Shown: one piece after another, positions 1 to 8,682 of the stretch | Numbering within the stretch: position 1 is the first letter of the stretch | How the letters are laid out: the number at the start of each line of letters is the position of its first letter | Assembly (NCBI RefSeq): GCF_014946725.1 | Contig: NZ_JACFXY010000018.1 | Location: 1-54,928, forward strand | DNA: 54,928 nt | Reading direction: 5' to 3' | Source of the DNA: Mixta mediterraneensis | Lineage (GTDB): Bacteria; Pseudomonadota; Gammaproteobacteria; Enterobacterales; Enterobacteriaceae | Notes under the pieces: generated by a model | What the model was told of the DNA's origin: nothing | The model's input: only the letters and a program-made list of their open reading frames with translations | The model's database searches: none | Translations under genes and position numbers: made by a program

Positions 1-125
1 CTATCGACTGAAGCAGAAGCGAAAGGCCGGGGTTATAGCGGAAGCTAATCCTGAGTAAACAAGGTGGATCAATATTAAACCGTTGGTGGTGACGGTTAGT
101 GGATCACTTTTTACCCGTTGTTGAC
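1..125 (+). mobile_element. 3' end of an IS21-family element (left part outside the window)
   Basis: Positions 2-58 read as the last residues of an IstB-like ATPase (YRLKQKRKAG..., stop TAA at 56-58). They are followed by an AT-rich tail ending near TTGACA at about 120-125, where IS2-like transposase sequence begins abruptly. The C-terminal motif resembles the IstB at 45266-46069 but differs from the one at 12499, so this is a separate IS21 lineage. The insertion appears to sit inside the IS2-like orfB next to it. The exact right end is inferred from where IS2 homology starts. Confidence 0.6.
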
Positions 126-640
126 ATCTGCCATCCCGTTGCTTTCCGGGCTGCGTACTGCCGTATGTTTAGGCTCAAGTCCTACCATTCTGGCGAACTG
201 ACGTGTCTGATGAGACCGATAGGCTGAACCGTTATCCGTCAGCCACTCAACAGGTGATACCGGCAGACTGCTGCCGAAGCGGCGCTCCACCGCACCCAGC
301 ATCACGTCCTGAACCGTTTCGCTGTCATATCCACCGGTACTGGCCGCCCAGTGCAGGGCTTCACGATCGCAGCAGTCCAGCGCGAACGTGACACGCAGTT
401 TTTCGCCATTATCACAGCTGAACTCGAAGCCGTCAGAGCACCACCGCTGGTTACTTTCTCCAACCGCCACTTTCCCTGTATGCGCCCGCTTCGAGGGCGG
501 TATTGACGGTTTTCGCTCAAGCAGCAGCGCATTCTGACGCATGATGCGGTATACGCGTTTGGCATTGATCACCGCCATGTCGTCAGTTTCTGATTGTCTG
601 CGCAGCAGTGCCCATACCGGGGTTCCGCGCCCATTTCCTC
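126..640 (-). pseudogene. IS2-like (IS3 family) orfB transposase fragment
   Basis: The reading frame on the minus strand encodes an internal part of an IS2-type OrfB. It includes RVYRIMRQNALLLERKPSIP, the DDE-region motif WCSDGFEF, the second Asp in WLTDNGSAYR and VRSPESNGM just before the catalytic Glu. It is broken at both ends. At the low-coordinate side the IS21 end cuts it right after SPESNGM, so the catalytic Glu region and C-terminus are missing. At about 640 the upstream part of orfB is replaced by unrelated sequence. It should not encode an active transposase. Confidence 0.8.
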
Positions 641-806
641 CAAAAGTTCCACCTTTCACATAAAAACTATTATTTATCATGCTGTTAATTGTTTTATTCG
701 TACTCCGTGTCATCTTCATCGCTTAGTGGATCTACCCCCTCCAGAAGACTATCCAGATTCGTGATCGCTACTTGATCTTCGAAAGAATAGTTCCCCCCAA
801 GGAGAA
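641..806. other. Junction sequence between IS2 remnant and IS26-like element
   Basis: About 165 bp of mixed sequence with no convincing gene. It is ordinary inter-IS debris. The 8 bp before the IS26-like element (aaggagaa) do not match the 8 bp after it (ttcgacat), so the flanks are not a simple insertion site. Confidence 0.4.
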
Positions 807-1626
807 GGCACTGTTGCAAAGATTTGGCGATGGTAAACTGATGCCACTGTTTAGCTGAAGGAGCAGCACATGAATCCTTTCAAAGGCCGACATTTTGAGC
901 GTCATATTATCCTGTGGGCAGTCCGCTGGTACTGCAAATATGGCATCAGCTATCGTGAACTGCAGGAGATGCTGGCCGAGCGTGGAGTAAATGTCGATCA
1001 CACCACCATTTATCGCTGGGTTCAGCGTTATGCACCTGAGATGGAAAAGCGGCTGCGCTGGTACTGGCGTAACCCTTCAGGGTTCTGTTCCTGGCATCTC
1101 GACGAAACTTATATCAGAGTTAACGGCCGGTGGACTTATCTGTACCGTGCTGTTGATAGCAAAGGCCGCACCATCGATTTTTATCTTTCCCCGCGCCGTA
1201 ACAGCAAAGCGGCATACCGGTTTCTGGGAAAGATTCTGAACAACGTGAAAGGCTGGGAGATCCCCCGCCTCATCAACACCGATAAAGCCCCTACCTATGG
1301 TCGCGCGCTGGCGTTATTGAAACGGGAAGGCCGGTGTCCGCCTGATGTTGAACACCGGCAAATTAAGTACCGGAATAACGTGATTGAATGCGATCATGGC
1401 AAACTGAAACGGATAATCGGTGCCACGCTGGGATTTAAATCCATGAAGACGGCATATGCCACTATCAAGGGGATTGAAGTCATGCGGGCATTGCGTAAAG
1501 GACAGGCGGAAAACTTTTACTTCGGCCATCCCCTGGGTGAGATGCGTCTGGTAAGCAGAGTTTTTGAAATTTAAGGCCTTTCTGTAATTCCAAAGGCTAC
1601 AGTATCAAGAAATTTGCAACAGTGCC
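807..1626 (+). mobile_element. IS26-like IS6-family element, complete, 820 bp
   Basis: The element starts GGCACTGTTGCAAA and ends TTTGCAACAGTGCC, the inverted repeats of IS26, and at 820 bp it has exactly the IS26 length. One transposase fills it. No 8-bp target duplication flanks it, which suggests that recombination or an adjacent deletion, rather than a fresh insertion, placed it beside the acid-phosphatase gene. Confidence 0.92.
870..1574 (+). CDS. tnpA: IS26-like IS6-family DDE transposase
   Basis: This 234-residue protein starts MNPFKGRHF and ends near LGEMRLVSRVFEI, like IS26 Tnp (234 residues), with scattered substitutions. It has an N-terminal helix-turn-helix (ISYRELQEMLAERGVNVDHT, about residues 32-50), then the DDE domain: first Asp in HLDETYIRV (about residue 80), second Asp in INTDKAPTYGRA, Glu in ECDHGKLKRIIG. 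A clear AAGGAG ribosome site precedes the ATG. The protein makes replicative cointegrates and drives deletion and inversion next to the element. It appears intact. It resembles IS26 but is not identical, so another IS6 name may apply. Confidence 0.92.
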   Translation: MNPFKGRHFERHIILWAVRWYCKYGISYRELQEMLAERGVNVDHTTIYRWVQRYAPEMEKRLRWYWRNPSGFCSWHLDETYIRVNGRWTYLYRAVDSKGRTIDFYLSPRRNSKAAYRFLGKILNNVKGWEIPRLINTDKAPTYGRALALLKREGRCPPDVEHRQIKYRNNVIECDHGKLKRIIGATLGFKSMKTAYATIKGIEVMRALRKGQAENFYFGHPLGEMRLVSRVFEI

Positions 1627-1756
1627 TTCGACATCACAATGTCCCGGTTTCGGCAATGTTCATACTAACAATAGCTTTACATTATGCCTGAGATGCGACA
1701 TTTTTAAGGCGTTAATTCAAAAGTGTTTCCGGTAAATTTCAGAAAGGAGCCCCACC

Positions 1757-2569
1757 TTGAAGATGAAGAAAACGTCGTTGTTTAGCACCAGCCTGCTGGT
1801 GGCGCGGGTTCTGTCCGGCTGCACCTCGCAAAAACCGAATGCTCCTGACCAGCTCAATCAACAGTCGGTGATGGCGCTGAACTGGTTCCAGCAGTCTGGC
1901 GAGTATCAGGCGCTGGCTTATCAGGCCTTTAACTTCGCCACGCTGGCTTTTGATAAAGCGCCGTCGCTGACCGGCAAGCCGAAAGCGGTGATTGTCGATC
2001 TGGATGAAACGATGATCGATAACAGCGCCTACAGCGCATGGCAGGTCAAGGCCAACCAGCCGTTTGCTGACAAGAGCAGGTCAAGATGGACCCAGGCGCG
2101 TCAGGCAATTGCCGTGCCGGGTGCGGTGAATTTTGCTAATTACGTTAACAGCCACGGTGGCACGATGTTTTACGTCTCCAACCGTGACGGTAAAGATGCT
2201 ACGGCCACGGCGGATAACCTGAAGCGTCTCGGCTTTACCGGTGTGAATGAGAAAACGCTGCGCCTGAAAACCGACAGCTCCAACAAGCAGGCCCGTTTTG
2301 ATGCCATCAGGTCAGAAGGCTACAACGTGGTGCTGTATATCGGGGATAACCTTAACGATTACGGCGCGGCCACTTACCATCAGGGTAATGCCCAGCGTCG
2401 GGCATTTGTAAATCAGAATAGCCGACTGTTCGGCACCCAGTTTATTATTCTGCCTAACCCGCTTTATGGCGACTGGGAGAGCGGACTGGGTGAGGGTTAT
2501 AACCAGCTGACGCCGGAGCGGAAGCTGCAAACCCGTGAAGCCAATCTTAAAGCCTGGAATGGGAAGTAA
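1757..2569 (+). CDS. 5'-nucleotidase / class C acid phosphatase, lipoprotein e(P4) family
   Basis: A HAD-superfamily phosphatase of the e(P4)/class C type (270 aa), which dephosphorylates nucleotides and other phosphomonoesters in the periplasm or at the outer membrane. Visible features are a basic N-terminus and hydrophobic stretch ending in a lipobox L-S-G-C (Cys22), the nucleophile motif VDLDETMIDNS (about residues 79-89), VSNRDGK (motif II), and GDNLNDYG (motif III). The TTG at 1757 sits 7 nt after AGGAG; an ATG two codons later is the alternative start. An Arg (R17) in the hydrophobic segment is unusual for a lipoprotein signal and could reduce export. It converges with fadH; neither gene is plasmid backbone, and both look like relocated chromosomal genes behind the IS26-like element. 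Confidence 0.88.
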   Translation: MKMKKTSLFSTSLLVARVLSGCTSQKPNAPDQLNQQSVMALNWFQQSGEYQALAYQAFNFATLAFDKAPSLTGKPKAVIVDLDETMIDNSAYSAWQVKANQPFADKSRSRWTQARQAIAVPGAVNFANYVNSHGGTMFYVSNRDGKDATATADNLKRLGFTGVNEKTLRLKTDSSNKQARFDAIRSEGYNVVLYIGDNLNDYGAATYHQGNAQRRAFVNQNSRLFGTQFIILPNPLYGDWESGLGEGYNQLTPERKLQTREANLKAWNGK

Positions 2570-2597
2570 GGCGAAAGCTGCCACGGGGTAAACGAAC

Positions 2598-2636
2598 GCC
2601 CTCCCGCAGACCCGCTGTTACGGTCTGCCGGAGGGC
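2598..2636. terminator. Bidirectional hairpin between the phosphatase gene and fadH
   Basis: GCCCTCCCGCAGACC pairs with GGTCTGCCGGAGGGC across a 9-nt loop, with one mismatch. It lies between two convergent stop codons (2569 and 2679). There is no strong T-run on either side, so it may work as a weak shared terminator or as a 3'-end stabiliser. Confidence 0.55.
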
Positions 2637-2678
2637 ATATAGCAATCAGCCGCTTTAGAATTTTGTGTATCTGCCTGG

Positions 2679-4688
2679 TCAGATGGCCAGCGCTAATCGC
2701 GTGCCCTGAGCTATCGCCCGGCGGGCATCCAGCTCCAGTGCCACATCGGCACCGCCGATGATATGCACGGTTTTTCCCTGCTGTTCCAGAAGGCCAGCCA
2801 GTTGCCGGTTCGGTTCCTGCCCGGCGCAAATCACCACGTTATCCACCTCCAGGACTTTCGGCTGCCCCTCATGCAGGATATGCAGTCCCTGGTCATCGAT
2901 CTTCTGATACTCGACGCTGCCCCACATTATGACGCTACGCATCTGCAGGCTGGCACGGTGTATCCAGCCGGTAGTTTTACCGAGAGCGGCTCCCGGTTTC
3001 CCCGGTTTACGCTGTAGTAACCAGATTTGTCGTTCAGTTTGCGGGTAAACCGGCGTCGTCAGACCACCTGGCTGTTCCAGCGTCTGGTCGATGCCCCATT
3101 CAGCACAGAAGGCGGCAACATCCAGGCTGGCGGACTCGCCGTGCTGGCTCAGATATTCGGCAGTATCGAAGCCAATACCGCCTGCGCCAATAATTGCCAC
3201 GCGTTTGCCGACCGGTTTTTTATCGCGCAGCACATCAAGATAGCTCAGCACACTCGGGTGGGTAATACCTGTAATTTCCGGCGAACGGGGAGAAACGCCG
3301 GTTGCCAGTACCACTTCATCAAAGCCCAGCAGATCGGCGGCCGCCACCTGTTGATTCAGACGCAGCAGCACGCCGTTGATCTCCAGCTGCCTTTGATAAT
3401 AGCGCAGCGTCTCACTGAACTCTTCCTTACCGGGGATCTGCCGCGCAATGTTGAACTGGCCGCCAATGTCCGGAGCCTGGTTAAACAGCACTACCTGATG
3501 ACCGCGTCCTGCGGCATTCACTGCAAAAGCCAGCCCGGCCGGGCCAGCGCCAACCACAGCGAGCCTTTTCGGCCGGTGAGCAAGGGCCAGCGGCATCTCG
3601 GTTTCATGGCAGGCTCGCGGATTCACCAGGCAGGAGGTCAGCTTTCCGGCAAAAATCTGGTCGAGGCAGGCCTGATTACAGCCGATACAGGTGTTGATTT
3701 CATCACTGCGGCCCGCCTGCGCTTTCTGCACGAACTGTGCATCCGCGAGAAAGGGCCGCGCCATGGAAACCATATCGGCACAGCCTTCATCCAGCAGCGC
3801 CTGGGCCACATCCGGATGGTTGATGCGGTTAGTGGTAATCATCGGTACGCTCAAATGCTGCCGGAGCTGTTTCGTCACCCAGCCAAATGCCCCGCGCGGC
3901 ACCGAAGTGGCAATGGTCGGCACTCTCGCCTCGTGCCAGCCAATGCCGGTGTTAATCAGCGTGGCACCGGCATATTCAATGGCTTTTGCCAGGCGCACGG
4001 TCTGCGGCAGCGTGTTGCCCTGTTCCACCAGATCGAGCATCGACAGGCGATAAATAATAATAAATTCCCGCCCGACCACTTCGCGTACAGCGCGGATAAT
4101 CTCCACAGCAAAGCGCATGCGACGCGTCTCATCACCCCCCCATTCGTCATCGCGATGGTTGGTCCTGGCCGCCAGAAACTGGTTAATCAGATAGCCTTCC
4201 GAGCCCATAATTTCGACACCGTCATAGCCTGCCTCTTTCGCCAGCGCGGCGCAGCGGGCAAAGTCACCGATTAACGCCAGAATATCTTCGTTATTCAGAA
4301 TGTTAGGCTTAAATGGGTTAATCGGAGCCTGCAATGGCGAAGGCGCAACCAGCGAAGGCTGGTAGCTGTAACGACCTGCGTGCAGGATCTGCAGGGCGAT
4401 TTTGCCTCCGGCCTGATGCACCGCTTGCGTAACTTCGCGATGGTGAGCCAGCTGGCCGGGATGATTCAACACCGAAGCGCCCGCCATTACCACGCCTTCC
4501 GGTGAGGGAGAAATCCCGCCGGTGACAATCAGCGCCACGCCCGCGGCGGCGCGCTCAGCGTAAAACGCCGCCAGACGACGCGGCCCGTCAGGATGCTCTT
4601 CCAGCCCGGTGTGCATTGATCCCATCAGCACGCGATTTTTCAGCCGGGTGAAGCCCAGATCCAGAGGAGAAAAAAGAGAAGCGCTCAT
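2679..4688 (-). CDS. fadH: NADPH-dependent 2,4-dienoyl-CoA reductase
   Basis: A 669-residue protein colinear with enterobacterial FadH (about 672 aa), needed for beta-oxidation of unsaturated fatty acids with even-position double bonds. It has an N-terminal TIM barrel of the old-yellow-enzyme type with FMN (GSMHTGLEE, LQILHAGRYSYQ, NTGIGWHEAR), the 4Fe-4S cysteines in CIGCNQACL plus SCLVNP near residue 350, then FAD and NADPH Rossmann motifs (VVGAGPAGLAFA, about 380; IIGAGGIGFDTAEYL, about 500) and a terminal GGADVALELDARRAI. It looks complete and active. It is a chromosome-type gene. On a plasmid it would be a second copy, or it marks a chromosome-plasmid exchange. Confidence 0.95.
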   Translation of the reverse strand: MSASLFSPLDLGFTRLKNRVLMGSMHTGLEEHPDGPRRLAAFYAERAAAGVALIVTGGISPSPEGVVMAGASVLNHPGQLAHHREVTQAVHQAGGKIALQILHAGRYSYQPSLVAPSPLQAPINPFKPNILNNEDILALIGDFARCAALAKEAGYDGVEIMGSEGYLINQFLAARTNHRDDEWGGDETRRMRFAVEIIRAVREVVGREFIIIYRLSMLDLVEQGNTLPQTVRLAKAIEYAGATLINTGIGWHEARVPTIATSVPRGAFGWVTKQLRQHLSVPMITTNRINHPDVAQALLDEGCADMVSMARPFLADAQFVQKAQAGRSDEINTCIGCNQACLDQIFAGKLTSCLVNPRACHETEMPLALAHRPKRLAVVGAGPAGLAFAVNAAGRGHQVVLFNQAPDIGGQFNIARQIPGKEEFSETLRYYQRQLEINGVLLRLNQQVAAADLLGFDEVVLATGVSPRSPEITGITHPSVLSYLDVLRDKKPVGKRVAIIGAGGIGFDTAEYLSQHGESASLDVAAFCAEWGIDQTLEQPGGLTTPVYPQTERQIWLLQRKPGKPGAALGKTTGWIHRASLQMRSVIMWGSVEYQKIDDQGLHILHEGQPKVLEVDNVVICAGQEPNRQLAGLLEQQGKTVHIIGGADVALELDARRAIAQGTRLALAI

Positions 4689-4910
4689 AACAGCCCGCAG
4701 GTAAGTGGTCGGATGAGTTTACTGTAGCGATGAAAAATGCTTTCGGAAAGTGGCAAATGCGGTTGTGTGATCTTACCCACGAACAGGGCCTAGTGGGAGC
4801 GAAGCTGCAAAATGCGACATCTGACTTTTTTGAACTGGATCTGAGTAAAAATTACTCACCTGTGAAATGGTTGCCATAGCGGTTAACCACTGATGATCCA
4901 GGGAGTTGTG
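4689..4910. other. fadH upstream region and left flank of the Tn3-family unit
   Basis: The fadH promoter should lie here. The junction between fadH DNA and the transposon must fall between about 4700 and 4850, but no clean 38-bp Tn3-type inverted repeat beginning GGGG and ending TAAG was recognised. The left end of the transposon is therefore unresolved. An AT-rich stretch with GAGTAAAAATTACTC (4852-4866), a perfect palindrome around the central A, precedes tnpA and could be a control site. Confidence 0.35.
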
Positions 4911-7844
4911 ATGTCGTCACCGGAGCAGACTTTTGATAACAGGGACGAGTGGTGTTTGCTTGCTGATGAACTTTCCCTGTTACCAGGAATGACCGATACA
5001 GGGCGCCTGGGATTTGCCATTCAACTAAAATTCCGACAGGTACAGGGCCATTACCCTGAATCATTAAACGATTTCCCTTCAGGTGTTGTGCATGCTATTG
5101 CCGGGCAGATCGGATGCACTTCGGTATCTCTTGAAAACTACCCGCTTCAGGGGCGGCAGGCTCAGCGGCACCGCCAGAATATTCGTCGCTATCTGGGTGT
5201 CAGGCTCCCAGATAAAGCTGATATAGCAAGGCTCAGCGCCTGGTTAACCGAATTTATCCTCCCGTTAAACCCGCAGGCTGTACACGGCAGCGAACTTGTT
5301 ACTGACTGGTGTCAGGAGCAGCAGATTGAACGGCCCGCCGCCGAGCATCTGGATCGGATTATACGTTCAGTCGTACACCAGTTTGAAATAAAACAACAAA
5401 ACACCATATTTACCCGACTTTCACTCGACAGTAAGGTTGCCATCAATCACTTACTGTCCGCCGAAGAACCGGGCACTGCCAGAATAAACGAAGTTACCTT
5501 CAGTGGTCTCAAAGCTGACCCGGGAAGGCCCAGTCTGGAGAATGTCCTTTCCGTCATCGCCCAGCTAAAATGTCTCGATAGTGTTGCGCTACAGCCGAAT
5601 ATTTTTCAGGGAATATCCCCTAAATTCATCGTGCAGTTTCAACAACGGTGTGCCAGTGAATCGATCAGGGATCTTCGTCGCCACCCTTCAGCGATCCGTT
5701 ACAGCATGGTCGCTATGTTTTGCTGGCGTCGCCGCCAGCAATTGACCGATGCGTTGATTGAGATGTTGATGGTGCTAATCCATAACCTCGGCACCCGGGC
5801 TGAAAAAAAGGTCGATAAAAAGCAGTTTGCGGCGTTTAAAAAAGTAAGGGGCAAGGCGCGTCTGCTGTTCCGCATGGCCGAGGCCACTGTTGATCAGCCG
5901 GACGGCGTCATAAAGGACGTTGTCTATCCCGTTGTCTCACAGAAAATGCTGCAAAATCTGGTCGATGAATTCAAAACACTTGGGGTAAATACCGAACAGG
6001 AAGTACATGAATCCATGCGTTCTTCTTACGGTAGCCATTATCGTCGGATGTTGATGCCGGTACTGGACCGGCTTGAGTTTCAGTCCGGCAACGCTCTGTA
6101 TCGCCCTGTGATTGATGCCATCCAGATTATTAAGGAAAACAGGACCAGCAATCAGCATTTCTATGCGGTGGGTGATGTGCCTGTTGACGGTATTATTCAG
6201 AAAAAATGGCGGGATGTTGTCATCGTACAGAGCCCGTCCGGTGAAGAGCGTATTAATCGTATCAACTATGAAATCTGTGTGTTACGGGCCTTACGCAAGA
6301 GTCTGCGCAACAAAGAAATCTGGGTCACCGGCGCTGATCGTTATCGTGATCCGGCAGAAGATCTCCCTGCCGATTTTGCCACCAATCGCGCATATTATTA
6401 TTCCCTGTTGCAGGCACCCACTGATGCGACAACCTTTATTAACCAAATCCAGGACAGGATGCATTATTGGCTCGGTACGCTGAATAATGGACTGCCGGAT
6501 AATCCCAAACTTCGTATCAGGGAACAGGGGAAAAATCGTATCCACCTGACGCCGCTGGATAAACAAGCGGAGCCACCCAACACAGCAGCGCTGAAGCAGG
6601 AAATAGGCCAGCGCTGGGCCGACCTGGAGTTGATAGACATACTCAAGGAGGTGGATTTACGGGAACATTTCTCGTCGTTATTTCGCACATCTGCCAGTCG
6701 GGAAGTACTTGAGCCCGGGGTATTACAACGCCGCCTGTTGTTATGTCTGTTTGGCCTCGGTACCAATGTAGGCCTGAAGCGTATCGCCAGCCAGCAACCC
6801 CGCGTTAACTATGATGAATTGCGCTACGTTAAACGACGGTTTATTCAGAAAGATGCTTTACGCTCAACGATTTCACATATTGTGAACGGTATTTTCCGTA
6901 TTCGTCAGCCCGCTATCTGGGGAAATGCGACGACATCCTGTGCTGCCGACTCCCGAAAGTTTGGTGCGTATGATCAGAATCTGATGACAGAATGGCATGC
7001 CCGTTATGGCGGGCGTGGCGTGATGATTTACTGGCATGTGGATACGCACTCCACGTGTATTTATTCACAATTGCGCCGCTGTTCCTCATCGGAGTTGGCC
7101 GCGATGATGGAAGGTGTTCTGCAGCACTGTACCGACATGGAAATCAACCACCAGTATGTGGACAGCCACGGGCAAAGTGAGGTGGCTTTTGCGTTCAGTG
7201 ATGTGCTGGGGTTCGATCTGTTGCCGCGCCTGAAAGCGATCGCCCGACAGAAACTGTATGTGTGTGAAAAGGAAGATGCCTCGTTGTACCCGCATTTGAC
7301 GCCGGTTTTAACCCGGGGGATCGACTGGGAGCTTATTGCACAACAGTATGACGAGATAATCAAATATACTGCGGCACTGAGAACCGGAACAGCAGAACCC
7401 GAGGCCATATTACGACGATTCACCCGCAATAACATTCAGCACCCTACCTATAAGGCACTCGCAGAGCTGGGCAAAGCGATTAAGACTATCTTCCTCTGCC
7501 GTTATTTGCACGATGAGTCACTGCGTTGCGAAATTAATGCGGGTCTCAACGTCGTTGAAAACTGGAACAGTGCCAATAAATTTATTTTTTATGGCGAACA
7601 CGGAGAATTCACCAGCAACCGGCCTGCGGATCAGGAGCTGTCGATGCTCTCTCTGCACCTGTTGCAAATCAGTCTGGTCTATATCAATACATTGTTGATC
7701 CAGAATGTGCTGGCAGAGCCGCTCTGGCAGCAGCGAATGACAGAAGAAGACTGGCGTGGTCTGACGCCATCGATATACCACCATGTTAATCCGTATGGTC
7801 GTATCGAGCTGAACATGGATCAGCGGCTGGCGCTGGCCGCCTGA
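4911..7844 (+). CDS. tnpA: Tn3-family transposase TnpA
   Basis: A 977-residue Tn3-family DDE transposase, the usual length, with the N-terminal DUF4158-like DNA-binding region and the C-terminal catalytic domain. The catalytic residues are visible: D680 in SCAADSRKFG, D751 in YVDSHGQSE, E883 in NVVENWNSAN. The ATG at 4911 is preferred over an upstream start at 4893 because GGGAG stands 7 nt before it. Unlike classical Tn3, where tnpR is upstream, the resolvase gene here follows tnpA in the same direction, with the res site between. The frame is intact. Whether the transposon can still move depends on ends that were not found. Confidence 0.93.
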   Translation: MSSPEQTFDNRDEWCLLADELSLLPGMTDTGRLGFAIQLKFRQVQGHYPESLNDFPSGVVHAIAGQIGCTSVSLENYPLQGRQAQRHRQNIRRYLGVRLPDKADIARLSAWLTEFILPLNPQAVHGSELVTDWCQEQQIERPAAEHLDRIIRSVVHQFEIKQQNTIFTRLSLDSKVAINHLLSAEEPGTARINEVTFSGLKADPGRPSLENVLSVIAQLKCLDSVALQPNIFQGISPKFIVQFQQRCASESIRDLRRHPSAIRYSMVAMFCWRRRQQLTDALIEMLMVLIHNLGTRAEKKVDKKQFAAFKKVRGKARLLFRMAEATVDQPDGVIKDVVYPVVSQKMLQNLVDEFKTLGVNTEQEVHESMRSSYGSHYRRMLMPVLDRLEFQSGNALYRPVIDAIQIIKENRTSNQHFYAVGDVPVDGIIQKKWRDVVIVQSPSGEERINRINYEICVLRALRKSLRNKEIWVTGADRYRDPAEDLPADFATNRAYYYSLLQAPTDATTFINQIQDRMHYWLGTLNNGLPDNPKLRIREQGKNRIHLTPLDKQAEPPNTAALKQEIGQRWADLELIDILKEVDLREHFSSLFRTSASREVLEPGVLQRRLLLCLFGLGTNVGLKRIASQQPRVNYDELRYVKRRFIQKDALRSTISHIVNGIFRIRQPAIWGNATTSCAADSRKFGAYDQNLMTEWHARYGGRGVMIYWHVDTHSTCIYSQLRRCSSSELAAMMEGVLQHCTDMEINHQYVDSHGQSEVAFAFSDVLGFDLLPRLKAIARQKLYVCEKEDASLYPHLTPVLTRGIDWELIAQQYDEIIKYTAALRTGTAEPEAILRRFTRNNIQHPTYKALAELGKAIKTIFLCRYLHDESLRCEINAGLNVVENWNSANKFIFYGEHGEFTSNRPADQELSMLSLHLLQISLVYINTLLIQNVLAEPLWQQRMTEEDWRGLTPSIYHHVNPYGRIELNMDQRLALAA

Positions 7845-7865
7845 TAGTGTCCGGAACCGACCGGT

Positions 7866-7950
7866 TTCGTACACTACTTACAACACCTGTCCAAAACTTA
7901 GTGAAATTATTTTCGTACATGCGTTATAATTCGTACATCCATTTCGTACA
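7866..7950. promoter_or_regulatory. Candidate res site with four TTCGTACA repeats
   Basis: TTCGTACA occurs at 7866-7873, 7912-7919, 7930-7937 and 7943-7950, just upstream of the resolvase gene. The middle pair brackets GCGTTATAA, the kind of AT-rich core at which small serine resolvases cut. Position and repeat structure fit a resolvase-binding res region that also autoregulates tnpR. The assignment of subsites is inference. Confidence 0.65.
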
Positions 7951-7962
7951 GAAAATTATGCC

Positions 7963-8559
7963 ATGTCCCGAGTTTTTGCTTACTGTCGGGTCTCCACGCT
8001 TGAACAGACAACGGAAAATCAGCGCAGGGAAATTGAAGCAGCCGGTTTTACCGTTAAACCCCAGCGCCTGATTGAGGAACAAATCAGCGGTTCGGTAGCC
8101 GCCAGCGAACGGACCGGTTTTGCCAGGTTACTTGATCGTATGGAAAATGGTGATGTGCTGATAGTGACCAAACTTGATCGCCTGGGCCGTGACGCAATGG
8201 ACGTGCGAAAGACCGTTGAGCAGCTGGCAGCATCCGGTATTCGCGTACACTGCCTCGCGCTGGGTGGCGTGGACCTTACCAGCGCGGCAGGTAAGATGAC
8301 CATGCAGGTCATTTCGGCGGTGGCAGAATTTGAGAAAGACCTGCTGATTGAGCGCACGCATTCAGGCCTTGCAAGGGCCAGAGCAGCGGGCAAACGGTTT
8401 GGCCGGCCACCGGCGCTGAACCCGGACCAGCGGCAGGCAGCGCTTGAACACCTGAAAGCGGGTGCCAGTATCAGCGCCGTTGCCCGCGAGTTTGGTACCT
8501 CAAGACAAACCATCATGCGCCTGCGAGACGATGCAGTCAGCCCGGAGTTACCAGAATAA
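7963..8559 (+). CDS. tnpR: Small serine resolvase/invertase TnpR
   Basis: A 198-aa serine recombinase. The N-terminal catalytic domain has Tyr-Cys-Arg-Val-Ser (YCRVSTLEQ) with the nucleophile Ser at about residue 10. It continues with the conserved LLDRMENGDVLIVTKLDRLGRDAMD arginine cluster segment, and EFEKDLLIERTHSGLARARA for the dimer helix. A Hin-like helix-turn-helix ends the protein (SISAVAREFGTSRQTIMRLR, residues 168-187). It resolves cointegrates of the Tn3 element at the adjacent res site. A second, truncated and slightly diverged copy lies at 54377-54722, again beside an rpn gene. Confidence 0.93.
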   Translation: MSRVFAYCRVSTLEQTTENQRREIEAAGFTVKPQRLIEEQISGSVAASERTGFARLLDRMENGDVLIVTKLDRLGRDAMDVRKTVEQLAASGIRVHCLALGGVDLTSAAGKMTMQVISAVAEFEKDLLIERTHSGLARARAAGKRFGRPPALNPDQRQAALEHLKAGASISAVAREFGTSRQTIMRLRDDAVSPELPE

Positions 8560-8682
8560 AGGGGAGGGGACCGAACCACCCCGGCACAGTTCCCTGAAGG
8601 AATGGCAATTCCATTCACCGCCAATATTAGCTTTTTCCTGGCTGTGATAACATCTTAGGGTCATTTTTCAGAGCCAGGGTTG

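Noticed and set aside
3027..4274. A 415-codon plus-strand ORF opposite fadH.
   Set aside because: It is the antisense shadow of fadH; no ribosome site and no family resemblance.
4787..4833. Candidate left inverted repeat of the Tn3 unit starting GGGCCTAG or GGGAGCG.
   Set aside because: No inverted partner was found near 8560-9650 and the TAAG-type inner end is missing.
8019..8624. A 201-codon ORF opposite tnpR.
   Set aside because: Shadow frame of the resolvase; low-complexity Ser/Arg composition typical of antisense frames.
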